This document shows, piece by piece, positions 32,167 through 40,760 of a DNA stretch of 64,000 nt. Positions within the stretch are counted from its first letter, which is position 1; each line of letters opens with the position of its first letter. The notes beneath the pieces were generated by a model. It did not search any database, was not told the origin of the DNA, and saw nothing but the letters and a program-made list of their open reading frames with translations. This DNA comes from Glycocaulis sp050485565 (lineage in GTDB: Bacteria; Pseudomonadota; Alphaproteobacteria; Caulobacterales; Maricaulaceae): contig NZ_JBJHBQ010000001.1 in NCBI RefSeq assembly GCF_050485565.1, forward strand, positions 372,001-436,000. The letters are read 5' to 3'. The position numbers and the translations under genes were made by a program.

Positions 32167-32784
32167 TCAGACGGTATCGAGATTGCAGGCACGTACAACA
32201 ACAAGGCCCGTTTCCGGGACAAGTCCGGCGCATGCGGCAGGCACGCGCTGCAACCCGCCTCCGGCACCGTAGAGCCGGATCATCAGCACCTGACCGGCTT
32301 CCGGGGTGTCGGCGGCATCTTCAACAATTTCGCCAAAGCGGTGGCCGCGATCGGTGATGACCGCCGTACCCGCCGGTACCACACTGTCCGCGTCAGCAAG
32401 CGCTATGCTCGCGGCAGCCTGCTGCGCGAGAAGATCGTGCTCGCCAAAGGGTACAACCACCACGCCGCGACGGGCGTCGAAGAGGACGTCTTCGGCGTCA
32501 ATACGCACCGGAAGAGCTGGCCGGAAGCGGGCGGCAAAGCGCGAACCTGCTCCCACCCGCATCGTGAACGCGACAGGCGAACCTGCCTCGTCATAATGCA
32601 CCTGGTCGATATAAGCCTCGCCGTCGGCGAGCCGCACCTGGAAGTCCTGCAACGCGTCAGCCGGGGCCGCCGCAGCCGGCACAAAGCGGGACTGGCCAGA
32701 TTGCGAACCTGCCAGAGTTACAGCTGTGCTGGCGGCAAGACCGGTCAGGGCAGCGGCGATCATCGATCCGATAGCCATGTGCAT
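32167..32784 (-). CDS. Exported protein of unknown function
   Basis: 205 residues. The N-terminus MHMAIGSMIAAALTGLAAST looks like a signal peptide. The mature part holds beta-rich segments such as FQVRLADGEAYIDQVHYDEA, SPVAFTMRVGAGSRF and ILFDAR-like VLFDARRGVVVVPFGEHDLL, then AVITDRGHRFGEIVEDAADT. The first resembles a PRC-barrel strand pattern, but weakly; I do not recognise a family with certainty. GGAGG stands 9 bp before the ATG. A GAAAC-16-CGTT site upstream suggests stress control. Convergent with the kinase gene. Confidence 0.6.
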   Translation of the reverse strand: MHMAIGSMIAAALTGLAASTAVTLAGSQSGQSRFVPAAAAPADALQDFQVRLADGEAYIDQVHYDEAGSPVAFTMRVGAGSRFAARFRPALPVRIDAEDVLFDARRGVVVVPFGEHDLLAQQAAASIALADADSVVPAGTAVITDRGHRFGEIVEDAADTPEAGQVLMIRLYGAGGGLQRVPAACAGLVPETGLVVVRACNLDTV

Positions 32785-32810
32785 CGCGTCATACCTCCAT
32801 TGAGAAGATT

Positions 32811-32835
32811 AACGCGCACGGCACTGTCAGGTTTC
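32811..32835 (-). promoter_or_regulatory. Possible EcfG-like promoter
   Basis: Reading leftward, GAAAC (32831-32835), 16 bp, CGTT (32811-32814), one base off the consensus, 27 bp before the exported protein start. Confidence 0.4.
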
Positions 32836-33523
32836 AAATATCTGCCCGGATGCGCGTGCGGCAGGCATCGATGAAGCGGTCGAACAGGCGGCGCATATCG
32901 CGCCGATGGGGCAGCAGTTCAGGGTGAAACTGCACACCGAGGCGCAAGGCTCCGCCCCGTGCCTCAATCGCCTGCACACCGCCGTCTGCTCCGCACGCCG
33001 TTGCCTCAAAGCCAGGCGCTACGGCGCGCACGGCACGGCGGTGCAGGCTGTTTACGCGCAGCGTGCCTGCGCCGAACACGCTGGCGAGGAATGAGCCGGG
33101 CAGCACCTCGACCGGCTTGCGGAACAAGGCGTAGCCGAGCGGGCCGTTCGGCCAGTTCTTGGTCACTTCAGGATCGAGCCGCTGGTGCAGATCTCCGCCC
33201 GCCTTGACGTTGAGCATCTGAAGGCCCCGGCAAATGCCCATAACGGGGATTGCGCGCGCAAAGGCGATGTCCAGCCAGGCCAACTCCAGCTCGTCACGCT
33301 CAAGGTCAAACCGGCTTTCAACCTCCATTTCCGCATTATACCGGCTGGGGTGGATGTCGAGCCCGCCCAGAAGGATGAGGCCATCAACCCTGCGGGGCTC
33401 CGGGCCGGGCGGCTTGCGCAGGCGGACTGGCCTGCCACCCGAAATGCGGATGATGAGCGAGGTCAAAGCTCCGACCAGCCGGTCGCCGCGCGGCGCACCG
33501 ATATATCCGATGACAGGTCTCAA
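32834..33523 (-). CDS. Class I glutamine amidotransferase-like hydrolase (peptidase C26)
   Basis: 229 residues. The nucleophile elbow is PVMGICRGLQMLNV with the cysteine. The catalytic His-Glu pair is in LGVQFHPELL. VDGLILLGGLDIHPSRY is the substrate-side motif of gamma-glutamyl-gamma-aminobutyrate hydrolase (PuuD-like) and gamma-glutamyl hydrolases. The product is somewhat shorter than PuuD (254). It follows the ATP-grasp gene by 6 bp, so the two very probably act in one pathway; a gamma-glutamyl or isopeptide bond is a reasonable guess. No signal peptide. Confidence 0.8.
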   Translation of the reverse strand: MRPVIGYIGAPRGDRLVGALTSLIIRISGGRPVRLRKPPGPEPRRVDGLILLGGLDIHPSRYNAEMEVESRFDLERDELELAWLDIAFARAIPVMGICRGLQMLNVKAGGDLHQRLDPEVTKNWPNGPLGYALFRKPVEVLPGSFLASVFGAGTLRVNSLHRRAVRAVAPGFEATACGADGGVQAIEARGGALRLGVQFHPELLPHRRDMRRLFDRFIDACRTRIRADI

Positions 33524-33529
33524 AATGCG

Positions 33530-34831
33530 CTAATCCATGGGCTTGTAGGAGATTTCCGGCGGCAGTTTGCCAAAGCGCGCCAGATGGGATGCGATGAACA
33601 GGACCCCCAGGGCCGAGCGAGGGTCATCTTCGGCCATCAGATCGATATCAAGGTCTGACCTGTCGGTCAGGCGGAACACGATATCGTCTATCGCTTCACC
33701 AGCCGACTTCGCGCTGCCCAGCGTGCCAAGAAAGCGGCCGACACGTTCAAAGAGATTACCGTCTGATGCCTGCAGATGCTCCCACGCTTCGGACAGCTTC
33801 TCGGCGTATTCGGTCTCCGAGAACGCCTCAGACACCGCAGAGGGCATCCAGATCATCGGCACTTTCGAGCGATGACCGATTTCCGGCACGCCGGGATCAG
33901 ACTGGATACGGCCAAACAGGGTCTGCTCCAGCAACAGGCGGGGATAGTCCACGCCCGACAGCTTGGAATGACGCACGCCCGCCCAGAAACGGGCATTGAT
34001 CTCGATGAGGAGGGGCGTGTCGTCCTTATTGCCGGTCCACATGAAGTCGGCCTCGAAAATCCCGTCCCAGCCGGTTTCGCGCGCAATCCGGCGGACCGCC
34101 TCCACGAAGGGCGCTGTATCAACCGTTTCGCGCACCACGCCCGCGCCGTGCTCCTTGGGGAATTGCTCCAGATTGGTGTAGGCCGAGCAGATGACGAGCT
34201 CGCCCTGACGGCACAGGGCCGAGACGCAATAGTCCTCTCCCGGTGCCAGCGATTGCGCGAGAATGACATCCTTCTCACGAAGACCGGCCGCATAGGCATC
34301 CAGCTCATCACCGGACTCAATCTTGCTGATGCCGCGTCCGCCCGCGCCTTCAGACGGTTTGACGAGGAAGGGATAGGTGAAACCTTCCGGCTCCTTAAGT
34401 CCGGACTTTCCATCCCCGATGATCTCGGTCGCAGGCGCGGGGATATCCGTACCCGATATCGTCTCGGCCAGATGGTGCTTGGGCGTAACCTTGGCAATCG
34501 CAGCGGCGTCCGGCGCGGCAATGGTGACATGCGCCGGGAAGCGATGACGCTCGCGCGCCAGCAATTCCATTTCCTCAAACACCGGCATGATAATCACGGC
34601 CTCTCCGGCATAGCGGGCGCACGCCTCGACCATGCCGTTCACGAACCCTTCCGGGTCGCTGCGGCAATCAGCGGTAACGATCGCTTCGTCGCAATGCTTG
34701 GAGAAGCCGAGCGGGGTCATGTCCACGCTGTCAGCGGCCACGATGCGCCCTGCCAGATCACGGCAGGACTCAGCGATCGTCAGCGCCATCAGGCTGCGCG
34801 CATAGGTGATAATCACGACCGGTTGTTTCAT
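33530..34831 (-). CDS. ATP-grasp ligase of unknown substrate
   Basis: 433 residues. The N-terminal Rossmann-like half (VVIITYARSLMALTIAESCR) is followed by the ATP-grasp fold: TYPFLVKPSEGAGGRGISKI, VILAQSLAPGEDYCVSALC, the metal-binding ETGWDGIFEADFMW and LLIEINARFWAGVRHSKLSG. A C-terminal helical part of about 120 residues lacks clear relatives. It resembles carbamoyl-phosphate-synthase-like ATP-grasp enzymes that join carboxylates to amines. First gene of a pair with the C26 hydrolase (6 bp apart). Product not known. Confidence 0.78.
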   Translation of the reverse strand: MKQPVVIITYARSLMALTIAESCRDLAGRIVAADSVDMTPLGFSKHCDEAIVTADCRSDPEGFVNGMVEACARYAGEAVIIMPVFEEMELLARERHRFPAHVTIAAPDAAAIAKVTPKHHLAETISGTDIPAPATEIIGDGKSGLKEPEGFTYPFLVKPSEGAGGRGISKIESGDELDAYAAGLREKDVILAQSLAPGEDYCVSALCRQGELVICSAYTNLEQFPKEHGAGVVRETVDTAPFVEAVRRIARETGWDGIFEADFMWTGNKDDTPLLIEINARFWAGVRHSKLSGVDYPRLLLEQTLFGRIQSDPGVPEIGHRSKVPMIWMPSAVSEAFSETEYAEKLSEAWEHLQASDGNLFERVGRFLGTLGSAKSAGEAIDDIVFRLTDRSDLDIDLMAEDDPRSALGVLFIASHLARFGKLPPEISYKPMD

Positions 34832-34953
34832 ACGCCGAAAACGCGCCCGGCAGGATCGGGTTCCAGCCAGCTCGCATGCGCAAACAAACCTGACAGAGCC
34901 AATTTTCTCTGATAAGAGAAATGCATCAGAAAAAGAAAACGGGGAGTCCGGTC

Positions 34954-36510
34954 ATGACGGGTATCATCGCAAAACTTGCGCTAGCAGGTGTTCTGGCCTT
35001 CAGCCCGGCCGCGCTTGCGCAGGATTATGACGTTGTTCTCAATAATGGGCGCGTCATCGACCCGGAAACCGGTCTTGATGCGATCCGCCATGTCGGCATC
35101 CGCGGCGACGAAATTGCCATCATTTCCGAAACTCCGCTGGAAGGCGCGCGCACGATCGACGCCACAGGCCGCATCGTGGCGCCGGGCTTTATCGATCTGC
35201 ACGGCCATGGCCAGAACACGCCGTCGGGACGCATGCAGGCAATGGACGGCGTAACGACCACGCTGGAACTGGAATCGGGCGTGCTCCCCGTAGCCGATTT
35301 CTACGACCGCGCCGCCGAGGAAGGCCGTCCGATCAATTACGGTGCCGCCTCAAGCTGGGCCCATGCGCGCATCGCCGCCGTCATGGATGTCGAGCCCGAT
35401 GCCGACACCTACTGGTTCTTCCGATATATCGGTGATCCCCGCTGGCAGACGGAGCTCGCCGATGATGAGCGCCTGTCGGCAATCCTGCGCCATATCAATA
35501 CCGGGCTGGAAGAAGGCGGGCTGGGCATCGGTATTCTTTTGGGCTATGCGCCCGGCGTCAGCCGGGGCGAGTATCACGCCGTCAACGCGCTGGCCGCCGC
35601 GCGCGATGTACCCACCTTCACCCATGCGCGGTTTTTGAGCGCTATCGAGCCGCAAAGCTCGTTCGAGGGCTTTCAGGAGATGGTGGCCGTGGCCGCCGCC
35701 ACCGGCGCCCACATGCATATCAGCCATCTCAACTCTATCAGCCTGTCCGACATTGACCGCATCGCGGAGATGATCGAGGGGGCGCAGGCACGCGGGATAA
35801 ACATCACGGTGGAAGCCTACCCCTATGGTGCGGGCGCAACCGGTATTGGCGCGGCGATGTTCCGCGGGCCGGACTGGCGCGAGCGCATGGGCGGGATCGA
35901 ATATTCCGACTTTACCGTGCGAGGTGAACCGCTCGATGAGGAGCGCTTCCACGATCTGCAGGAAAACGCGCCGGGTACCGGCATTGTCGTTCACTTCCTC
36001 AATCCCGATGAGCGCCCGGAGCATCAGGCTTATCTCGACCGCTCCATCCTCTTCCCCGGCGGGGCGATCGCCTCTGATGGCGGACCGTGGTCCGTCGGCA
36101 GCGAGCGCCTGACCGGCGATGTCTGGCCGATCCCGGAGGATGCCCATTCCCACCCGCGCAGCGCCGGCACCTATGGCCGCTTCCTTCGCATCTATGCGCG
36201 CGAGCGCGGCGTGATCGACTGGCCGGAAGCCATTGCCAAGACCAGCTTTTACCCTGCCCGCATCCTTTCTGATGCCGTGCCGCAAATGCGCCGCAAGGGC
36301 CGTCTGCAAGCCGGTATGGACGCCGATATCGTGGTCATCGACCCTGAAACGGTGGCCGACCGCGCCACGTTCGAGCGGCCCGCCCAGGCATCAGTCGGCT
36401 TTGACTATGTGATCGTGAATGGCACGGTGCTGGTCGATGGCGGCGAGTTGGACACCTCCGTCCTGCCCGGCCGCCCGGTCCGGGGAACAGTAGCCAGCGG
36501 GGCGGAGTAG
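34954..36510 (+). CDS. Exported amidohydrolase, N-acyl-D-amino-acid deacylase-like
   Basis: 518 residues. The ATG at 34954 follows GGGGAG and gives MTGIIAKLALAGVLAFSPAA with a signal peptide ending at ALAQ; the upstream ATG at 34921 adds a lysine-rich stretch and has no such site. Amidohydrolase marks are DVVLNNGRVIDPETG, the metal motif APGFIDLHGHGQNTPSG, GVTTTLELESG, HISHLNS and EAYPYGAGATG. AIASDGGPWSVG with the conserved Asp and the closing GMDADIVVIDPETV complete the set. As a periplasmic D-aminoacylase-like enzyme it fits beside the D-glutamate genes. It is on the opposite strand and convergent with them. Confidence 0.8.
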   Translation: MTGIIAKLALAGVLAFSPAALAQDYDVVLNNGRVIDPETGLDAIRHVGIRGDEIAIISETPLEGARTIDATGRIVAPGFIDLHGHGQNTPSGRMQAMDGVTTTLELESGVLPVADFYDRAAEEGRPINYGAASSWAHARIAAVMDVEPDADTYWFFRYIGDPRWQTELADDERLSAILRHINTGLEEGGLGIGILLGYAPGVSRGEYHAVNALAAARDVPTFTHARFLSAIEPQSSFEGFQEMVAVAAATGAHMHISHLNSISLSDIDRIAEMIEGAQARGINITVEAYPYGAGATGIGAAMFRGPDWRERMGGIEYSDFTVRGEPLDEERFHDLQENAPGTGIVVHFLNPDERPEHQAYLDRSILFPGGAIASDGGPWSVGSERLTGDVWPIPEDAHSHPRSAGTYGRFLRIYARERGVIDWPEAIAKTSFYPARILSDAVPQMRRKGRLQAGMDADIVVIDPETVADRATFERPAQASVGFDYVIVNGTVLVDGGELDTSVLPGRPVRGTVASGAE

Positions 36511-36517
36511 GGATTAT

Positions 36518-36547
36518 GGCTGGCAAGGCGGTAAGGCCCTGCCAGCC
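36518..36547. terminator. Hairpin between convergent genes
   Basis: GGCTGGCA (36518-36525) pairs with TGCCAGCC (36540-36547), and the interior GGC/GCC can extend the stem. It lies in the 92-bp gap after two convergent genes. No T-run. Confidence 0.5.
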
Positions 36548-36602
36548 GTTCCCGGCCCGCTGATTGACTCTTTGAAATCCGGAAAGCAGCGGTTTTCCTG
36601 TC

Positions 36603-37598
36603 CTACCGGACGAGGAACCAGTCATGCAGGGTGCGGGTGATTTCCGCTATCGCGCGCTCGCGCTCGGCAATCGGCGCGGCGCTTTCCTTCACGAACACCA
36701 CCACCACGATACGCCGCCCATCCGGCAGGGTGATAAGCCCGGCATCGTTGACCGTGCCCCCGATCGTGCCGGTCTTGTGGGCAATTTGCGTACCGCCGGG
36801 AAGCAGACCCCTCAGCCGCCCGGCCCCGGTGCGCGTGCGCCCCATGGAGGCGAGCAGAAACCCGGTACTGGCTTCGCTGAGCGCCTCGCCTTGTGCGATA
36901 CGCGCGATCAGGCGGGCCATGGCGCGCGGGCTGGAAGTGTCGCGCGGGTCGGCATCAAAATCGGGATTGGGTTGCTGGCCGCGCTGGAATATCTGCGGGT
37001 CCGTCTCCAGAGCTGCCGGCACAGTGTGGATGAGCGGGCCATCGGGCAGGGCGAAGAAATCACGGATCAGCCCTGCCGTATCCCGGTCCACGCGCTGGTC
37101 CTCAATCCCTTGCGCGCGCAGCCATTGAGTGACCGCCTGCGGCCCGCCAGCCAGCTCGGTCAGCATGTCGGCGGCGGTATTGTCACTCTCGGTGATGTTG
37201 AGCTCGATCAGATTGGCGACCGACAGCGCCACACCGGGATGGATCAACCGGTTGGCGATCACATCGGAGAGCACATAGCGCTCCTGCGGGATATCCACCA
37301 TCGTGTCCAGCGACAGCTCGCCTGCGTCCACCCGCGCCAGCACCGCTGCAGCTACCGCGATCTTGAACGTGCTGGCCATGGGGAAGGCTTCATCGGCGTT
37401 AAGGCCCACCGCAGGACCGCCCTCAAGGGCAAAGGCCATCACGCCTACACGCCCGCCCGCGATCTGTGCCAGCGCGGCGATGCGCGCCTCTATCGCGGCG
37501 GTTTCGCTCTCTTCCAGCAAGGCGGCATGGCTGACGCCGGTCTGCGGCCCCGTGCAGAGGGCGGTGCCCAGCACGGCTGCTATCAGGACATGTCTCAT
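36603..37598 (-). CDS. Exported class A beta-lactamase-like serine hydrolase with altered omega loop
   Basis: 331 residues with a signal peptide (MRHVLIAAVLGTALCTG). Class A motifs are AFPMASTFKIAVA (S70-x-x-K73), NITESDNTAADML (SDN) and QIAHKTGTIGG (KTG). The omega loop is unusual. At the place of the usual R-x-E166-x-x-L-N170 it reads VDRDTAGLIRDF, and about 35 extra residues precede DADPRDTSSPRAM. The deacylating Glu is therefore missing or moved. Last gene of the D-glutamate operon, overlapping the transporter gene by 4 bp. It may be a beta-lactamase, or a D-peptide or penicillin-binding hydrolase. Confidence 0.78.
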   Translation of the reverse strand: MRHVLIAAVLGTALCTGPQTGVSHAALLEESETAAIEARIAALAQIAGGRVGVMAFALEGGPAVGLNADEAFPMASTFKIAVAAAVLARVDAGELSLDTMVDIPQERYVLSDVIANRLIHPGVALSVANLIELNITESDNTAADMLTELAGGPQAVTQWLRAQGIEDQRVDRDTAGLIRDFFALPDGPLIHTVPAALETDPQIFQRGQQPNPDFDADPRDTSSPRAMARLIARIAQGEALSEASTGFLLASMGRTRTGAGRLRGLLPGGTQIAHKTGTIGGTVNDAGLITLPDGRRIVVVVFVKESAAPIAERERAIAEITRTLHDWFLVR

Positions 37599-38692
37599 GC
37601 GCCGGCCTCCTTGCGCATACGCATCAGCTTCCAGACGCCGAGCGTCAGGAGCGGCAGGACGAAGACCGCGATAATCGCGAAGGCCAGCATGCGGTAGCCA
37701 TTGGCGATAAGAGCGATCAGGCCGAACCGGTCTGCCACCACCATGGCCGCGAGCAGTATGACGGAGGTGACCGCAAGACGGGTGCGTATGCCGATGGCGC
37801 GGGGCCGCACGGCCGATATCCGCTCATTGACGGCATGGACCGCGCTGACGCTGGTTTCCACCAGCGCGACGAACACCATGAACTGGAAGGCCATCTGGAA
37901 AGCGGGCGAACCCAGACGCTCCAGGATATAGTTTGACGGCAGGGCCGCGCCGGAAATCTCCGGGTAGAAGGCGATCATGCAGGCGAAGAAGAGAAGCGCG
38001 GGAAGCGCGGCCAAAGGCCCGGCAAGCGCGCCTGCAATAATTGCGTCCTTGCGGCTGGTCAGATGGCGCAGCATGGGCAGGATCACCACTGCGCCGATCA
38101 CATTATAGCCCGCATAGGTGATACCGCCGGACACCCAGCCCGTGGCCGGAATACCGGCATCAAGACCGGCGAGGATATCCCCGCCAAATTGGGTGAAACA
38201 CATCACCACGAAGACGAGATAGACCAGATAGAGGAAGAGCGAGGCGTATTTGAAAAGCCGCTCCACGCTTTCCTGACCAAGAGCGGCGAAGATGAGGATG
38301 GAGAGCGCCAGAGCGGCCGATCCCACCAGGTTAGGCAGGTCGAAAAGCGCCGCCCCGATCTCGCCTGCTGCCGCGCCGAACACGGCAAGGATGAGGAACA
38401 GGAAGAGCAGATAGGCGATCTCGAAGAGCGGCCAGAACGGGCCGAGCAGCGCCTTGAAGAAGGCGAGATAATTGGCGCTGCGCGTAGCGTACGCGAAGAC
38501 GAAGGTCAGCGCGCAGATACCGCTCCACAATGCCGTGACCAGCACCAGCCCCAGCAATCCGCCCACCGGGCCAGATGGCATGAAATACTCGACCAGCTCG
38601 CGCCCCGTGGCATAGCCCCCGCCAATCACCACCGCCTTGAAGGCAAGGCCCGGCAGGATCAGGCGCTGAAAGAGGCTGGGCGGCGCGCTCAT
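37595..38692 (-). CDS. YkvI-like membrane transporter (APC superfamily)
   Basis: 365 residues with about ten membrane helices. The first, GLAFKAVVIGGGYATGRELV, carries the GGGYATGRE motif near the N-terminus found in YkvI-type proteins, related to amino-acid/sodium symporters. A small basic tail (KLMRMRKEAGA) ends the chain. Overlaps of 4 bp with dgcN upstream and the beta-lactamase-like gene downstream show strict co-expression. In this setting it is a candidate carrier for D-glutamate, N-acetylglutamate or a muropeptide fragment; this is inferred from context only. Confidence 0.72.
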   Translation of the reverse strand: MSAPPSLFQRLILPGLAFKAVVIGGGYATGRELVEYFMPSGPVGGLLGLVLVTALWSGICALTFVFAYATRSANYLAFFKALLGPFWPLFEIAYLLFLFLILAVFGAAAGEIGAALFDLPNLVGSAALALSILIFAALGQESVERLFKYASLFLYLVYLVFVVMCFTQFGGDILAGLDAGIPATGWVSGGITYAGYNVIGAVVILPMLRHLTSRKDAIIAGALAGPLAALPALLFFACMIAFYPEISGAALPSNYILERLGSPAFQMAFQFMVFVALVETSVSAVHAVNERISAVRPRAIGIRTRLAVTSVILLAAMVVADRFGLIALIANGYRMLAFAIIAVFVLPLLTLGVWKLMRMRKEAGA

Positions 38693-39729
38693 TGGGCGAG
38701 GGCTGCTTCCGGCTCAAGGCAGGCTTCTACCAGCGCGTCGAACGCTGCGCCTCCGCGGATCGGATCTGCGCATGGCAGGCCAGACCGGCGTGTCTCCGCC
38801 TCGATGGCGCGGCGTGCCTCGTCTTCTGACAGCTTGGAGGTGTTCAGGCTGATCCCGCCCACCCGCACATCCGGGTTCACCCGGCGCGCATGCATCAGGT
38901 TGAGCTCGATCACCTCCTCGATGGAGGGAATGGGATAGTGCGCGTCGAGACCGATAATCCGTTTACGGCCAAACTCGTGGCAGATCACCAGCACGTCGGG
39001 CTGGCTGCCATGCAGGAGGCCCAGCGACACGCCCGCATAGGAGGGATGAAAGAGCGAACCTTGCCCTTCGACAATATCCCAGTGATCGGCTGGCGCATCG
39101 GGAGACAGGGCCTCGGCAGCGCCCGCCAGAAAATCGCTGACCACCGCGTCCATCGGCACGCCGCCGCCCGCGATCAGAATGCCGGTCTGGCCGGTGGCGC
39201 GGAAGGTTGCCTTGGCTCCGGCGCGCGTGAACGCCTGGGTGAGTGCCAGCGCGGTGTATTTCTTGCCCAGCGCGCAGTCGGTACCCACGGTCAGCAGGCG
39301 CTTGCCCGTGCGCTTGCGGCCCGTACCGAGCGGCAAGCCGGCGGGCGGGCGCCGGACATCGATCAGCTGGCGGCCCAGACGCGCCGCGGCCTCTTTGAGC
39401 TCCGGAACCCCGGCCAGCGGAGCGTGCATGCCCGAAATGATGTCGAGACCGGCTTCCATGGCTTCGACCAGCGCTGGCACCCAGGCCGGGCGGATAGCCC
39501 CGCCCATTGTCGCCGCGCCGATAACCAGCGAGCGGGCGCCTGCGCGAGCCGCCTCTGCCGGTGCCATGACCGGAAGACCAAGCCGTAAGGGGTTTCCCGG
39601 CAAGGACCATTCGGCCACACACTGATCCGGCACCCAGTCGCGCAGGCCCGCCGCCGTCTTGGCATAGGACAGGTCAGTGACATCGCCAAGAAAGAGCAGG
39701 TAAGGCCGGGGGAGGGAGAGAACACTCAT
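38689..39729 (-). CDS. dgcN: DUF1611 N-acetyltransferase, D-glutamate catabolism DgcN-like
   Basis: 346 residues. DUF1611 signatures: PYLLFLGDVTDLSYAKTAAG, the P-loop-like TVGTDCALGKKYTALALTQA, FRATGQTGILIAGGGVPMDA, DWDIVEGQGSLFHP-like WDIVEGQGSLFHPSYAGVSL, and CHEFGRKRIIGL. In marine bacteria the DUF1611 protein DgcN acetylates D-glutamate to N-acetyl-D-glutamate, the partner of DgcA. The ATG at 39727-39729 shares a base with the dgcA stop. Direct pairing with dgcA supports the assignment. Confidence 0.82.
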   Translation of the reverse strand: MSVLSLPRPYLLFLGDVTDLSYAKTAAGLRDWVPDQCVAEWSLPGNPLRLGLPVMAPAEAARAGARSLVIGAATMGGAIRPAWVPALVEAMEAGLDIISGMHAPLAGVPELKEAAARLGRQLIDVRRPPAGLPLGTGRKRTGKRLLTVGTDCALGKKYTALALTQAFTRAGAKATFRATGQTGILIAGGGVPMDAVVSDFLAGAAEALSPDAPADHWDIVEGQGSLFHPSYAGVSLGLLHGSQPDVLVICHEFGRKRIIGLDAHYPIPSIEEVIELNLMHARRVNPDVRVGGISLNTSKLSEDEARRAIEAETRRSGLPCADPIRGGAAFDALVEACLEPEAALAQ

Positions 39730-40745
39730 CAGGCCGCTTTCCTTTCCGGCAGACCCCACCCTTCAGGCGGGCATACAAGATGGCCGTTTTCATAACGCGC
39801 AGGCGGATCGCGGTCGGCGGACAGATGCCAGGGCCCATCCAGATCGACCACATCGCAGAGCTGGCCGACTATTGCCGCCGGTCCGCATGACAGCGAGGTG
39901 CCAACCATATTGCCGACCATGACGCCAAGGCCATGCTCGCGCGCCAGATGCGCCATTTTCAGCCCTTCGGTGAGACCGCCGGACTTGTCCAGCTTGATAT
40001 TGATGATGTCGTAAATGGGCGCGAGCCGGGCAATGTCCGCGCTGGTCTGCGCGCTTTCATCGGCGGCCAGCGGGATGGGTGCGTTGAGCCCTGCCAGCGT
40101 TTCGTCCGCACCAATGGCACAAGGCTGCTCAAGAAGGCTCACCTTCTCCTCGATCAGGCAGGGCAGAAGCGCCTCGGTTCCGGCCCGGTCAAACGCCTGA
40201 TTGGCGTCTACCCCGATCCAGACTTCAGGCGCAGCGGCGCGCACGGCCCGCACACGCTCGGCATCCAGCCCATCGCCGATCAGCTTGAGCTTGAGAGCCT
40301 TCGCATAAGTCAGCGTGGCCGCCTTGGCACCCATCGCCTCAGGGCTGTCAGCGCCCAGAGTGAAGGTGGTGAGCAGAGGCGAGGTTTTGCCCAGACCGGC
40401 CAGCTGCCAGGCCGGCTTTCCCGTCTCGCGCGCTTCAAGGTCCCACAAAGCGCAGTCCACAGCGTTGCGGGCACCGCCCGGCGGCAGGAGGTCCTGCAGC
40501 GCCTCGCGCGTGATACCCGCTTCGATCTGCGCGCGCACCGCCTCGATCTGAGCCAGCATGCTGGCTCCCGTCTCGGCGTGATAATAGACCCCGGTGGCCT
40601 CGCCCCGGCCGTCAAGGCCGCGGCGAGACAGGGTGCACACCACCAGATCAACCTTGTCCATCACGTGTCCGGTAATCCGGAACGGTGTTTTCAGGCGGAC
40701 CGGCTCGATACGCACAGTCAGGGAAAGGGGCGTTGTGACAGGCAT
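39729..40745 (-). CDS. dgcA: Enolase-superfamily epimerase, DgcA-like
   Basis: 338 residues of the dipeptide epimerase branch. Catalytic lysines in ALKLKLIGDG and in DIINIKLDKSGG, metal ligands in WIGVDANQAFD, SLLEQPC and LAADESAQT. DgcA-type enzymes racemise N-acetyl-D-glutamate to the L form, while close relatives epimerise L-Ala-D/L-Glu. The adjacent dgcN favours the first role, and the neighbouring peptidase-like genes fit either. It lies 15 bp behind the serine hydrolase gene. Confidence 0.82.
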   Translation of the reverse strand: MPVTTPLSLTVRIEPVRLKTPFRITGHVMDKVDLVVCTLSRRGLDGRGEATGVYYHAETGASMLAQIEAVRAQIEAGITREALQDLLPPGGARNAVDCALWDLEARETGKPAWQLAGLGKTSPLLTTFTLGADSPEAMGAKAATLTYAKALKLKLIGDGLDAERVRAVRAAAPEVWIGVDANQAFDRAGTEALLPCLIEEKVSLLEQPCAIGADETLAGLNAPIPLAADESAQTSADIARLAPIYDIINIKLDKSGGLTEGLKMAHLAREHGLGVMVGNMVGTSLSCGPAAIVGQLCDVVDLDGPWHLSADRDPPARYENGHLVCPPEGWGLPERKAA

Positions 40746-40760
40746 GGTTCTCCTCTCCGC

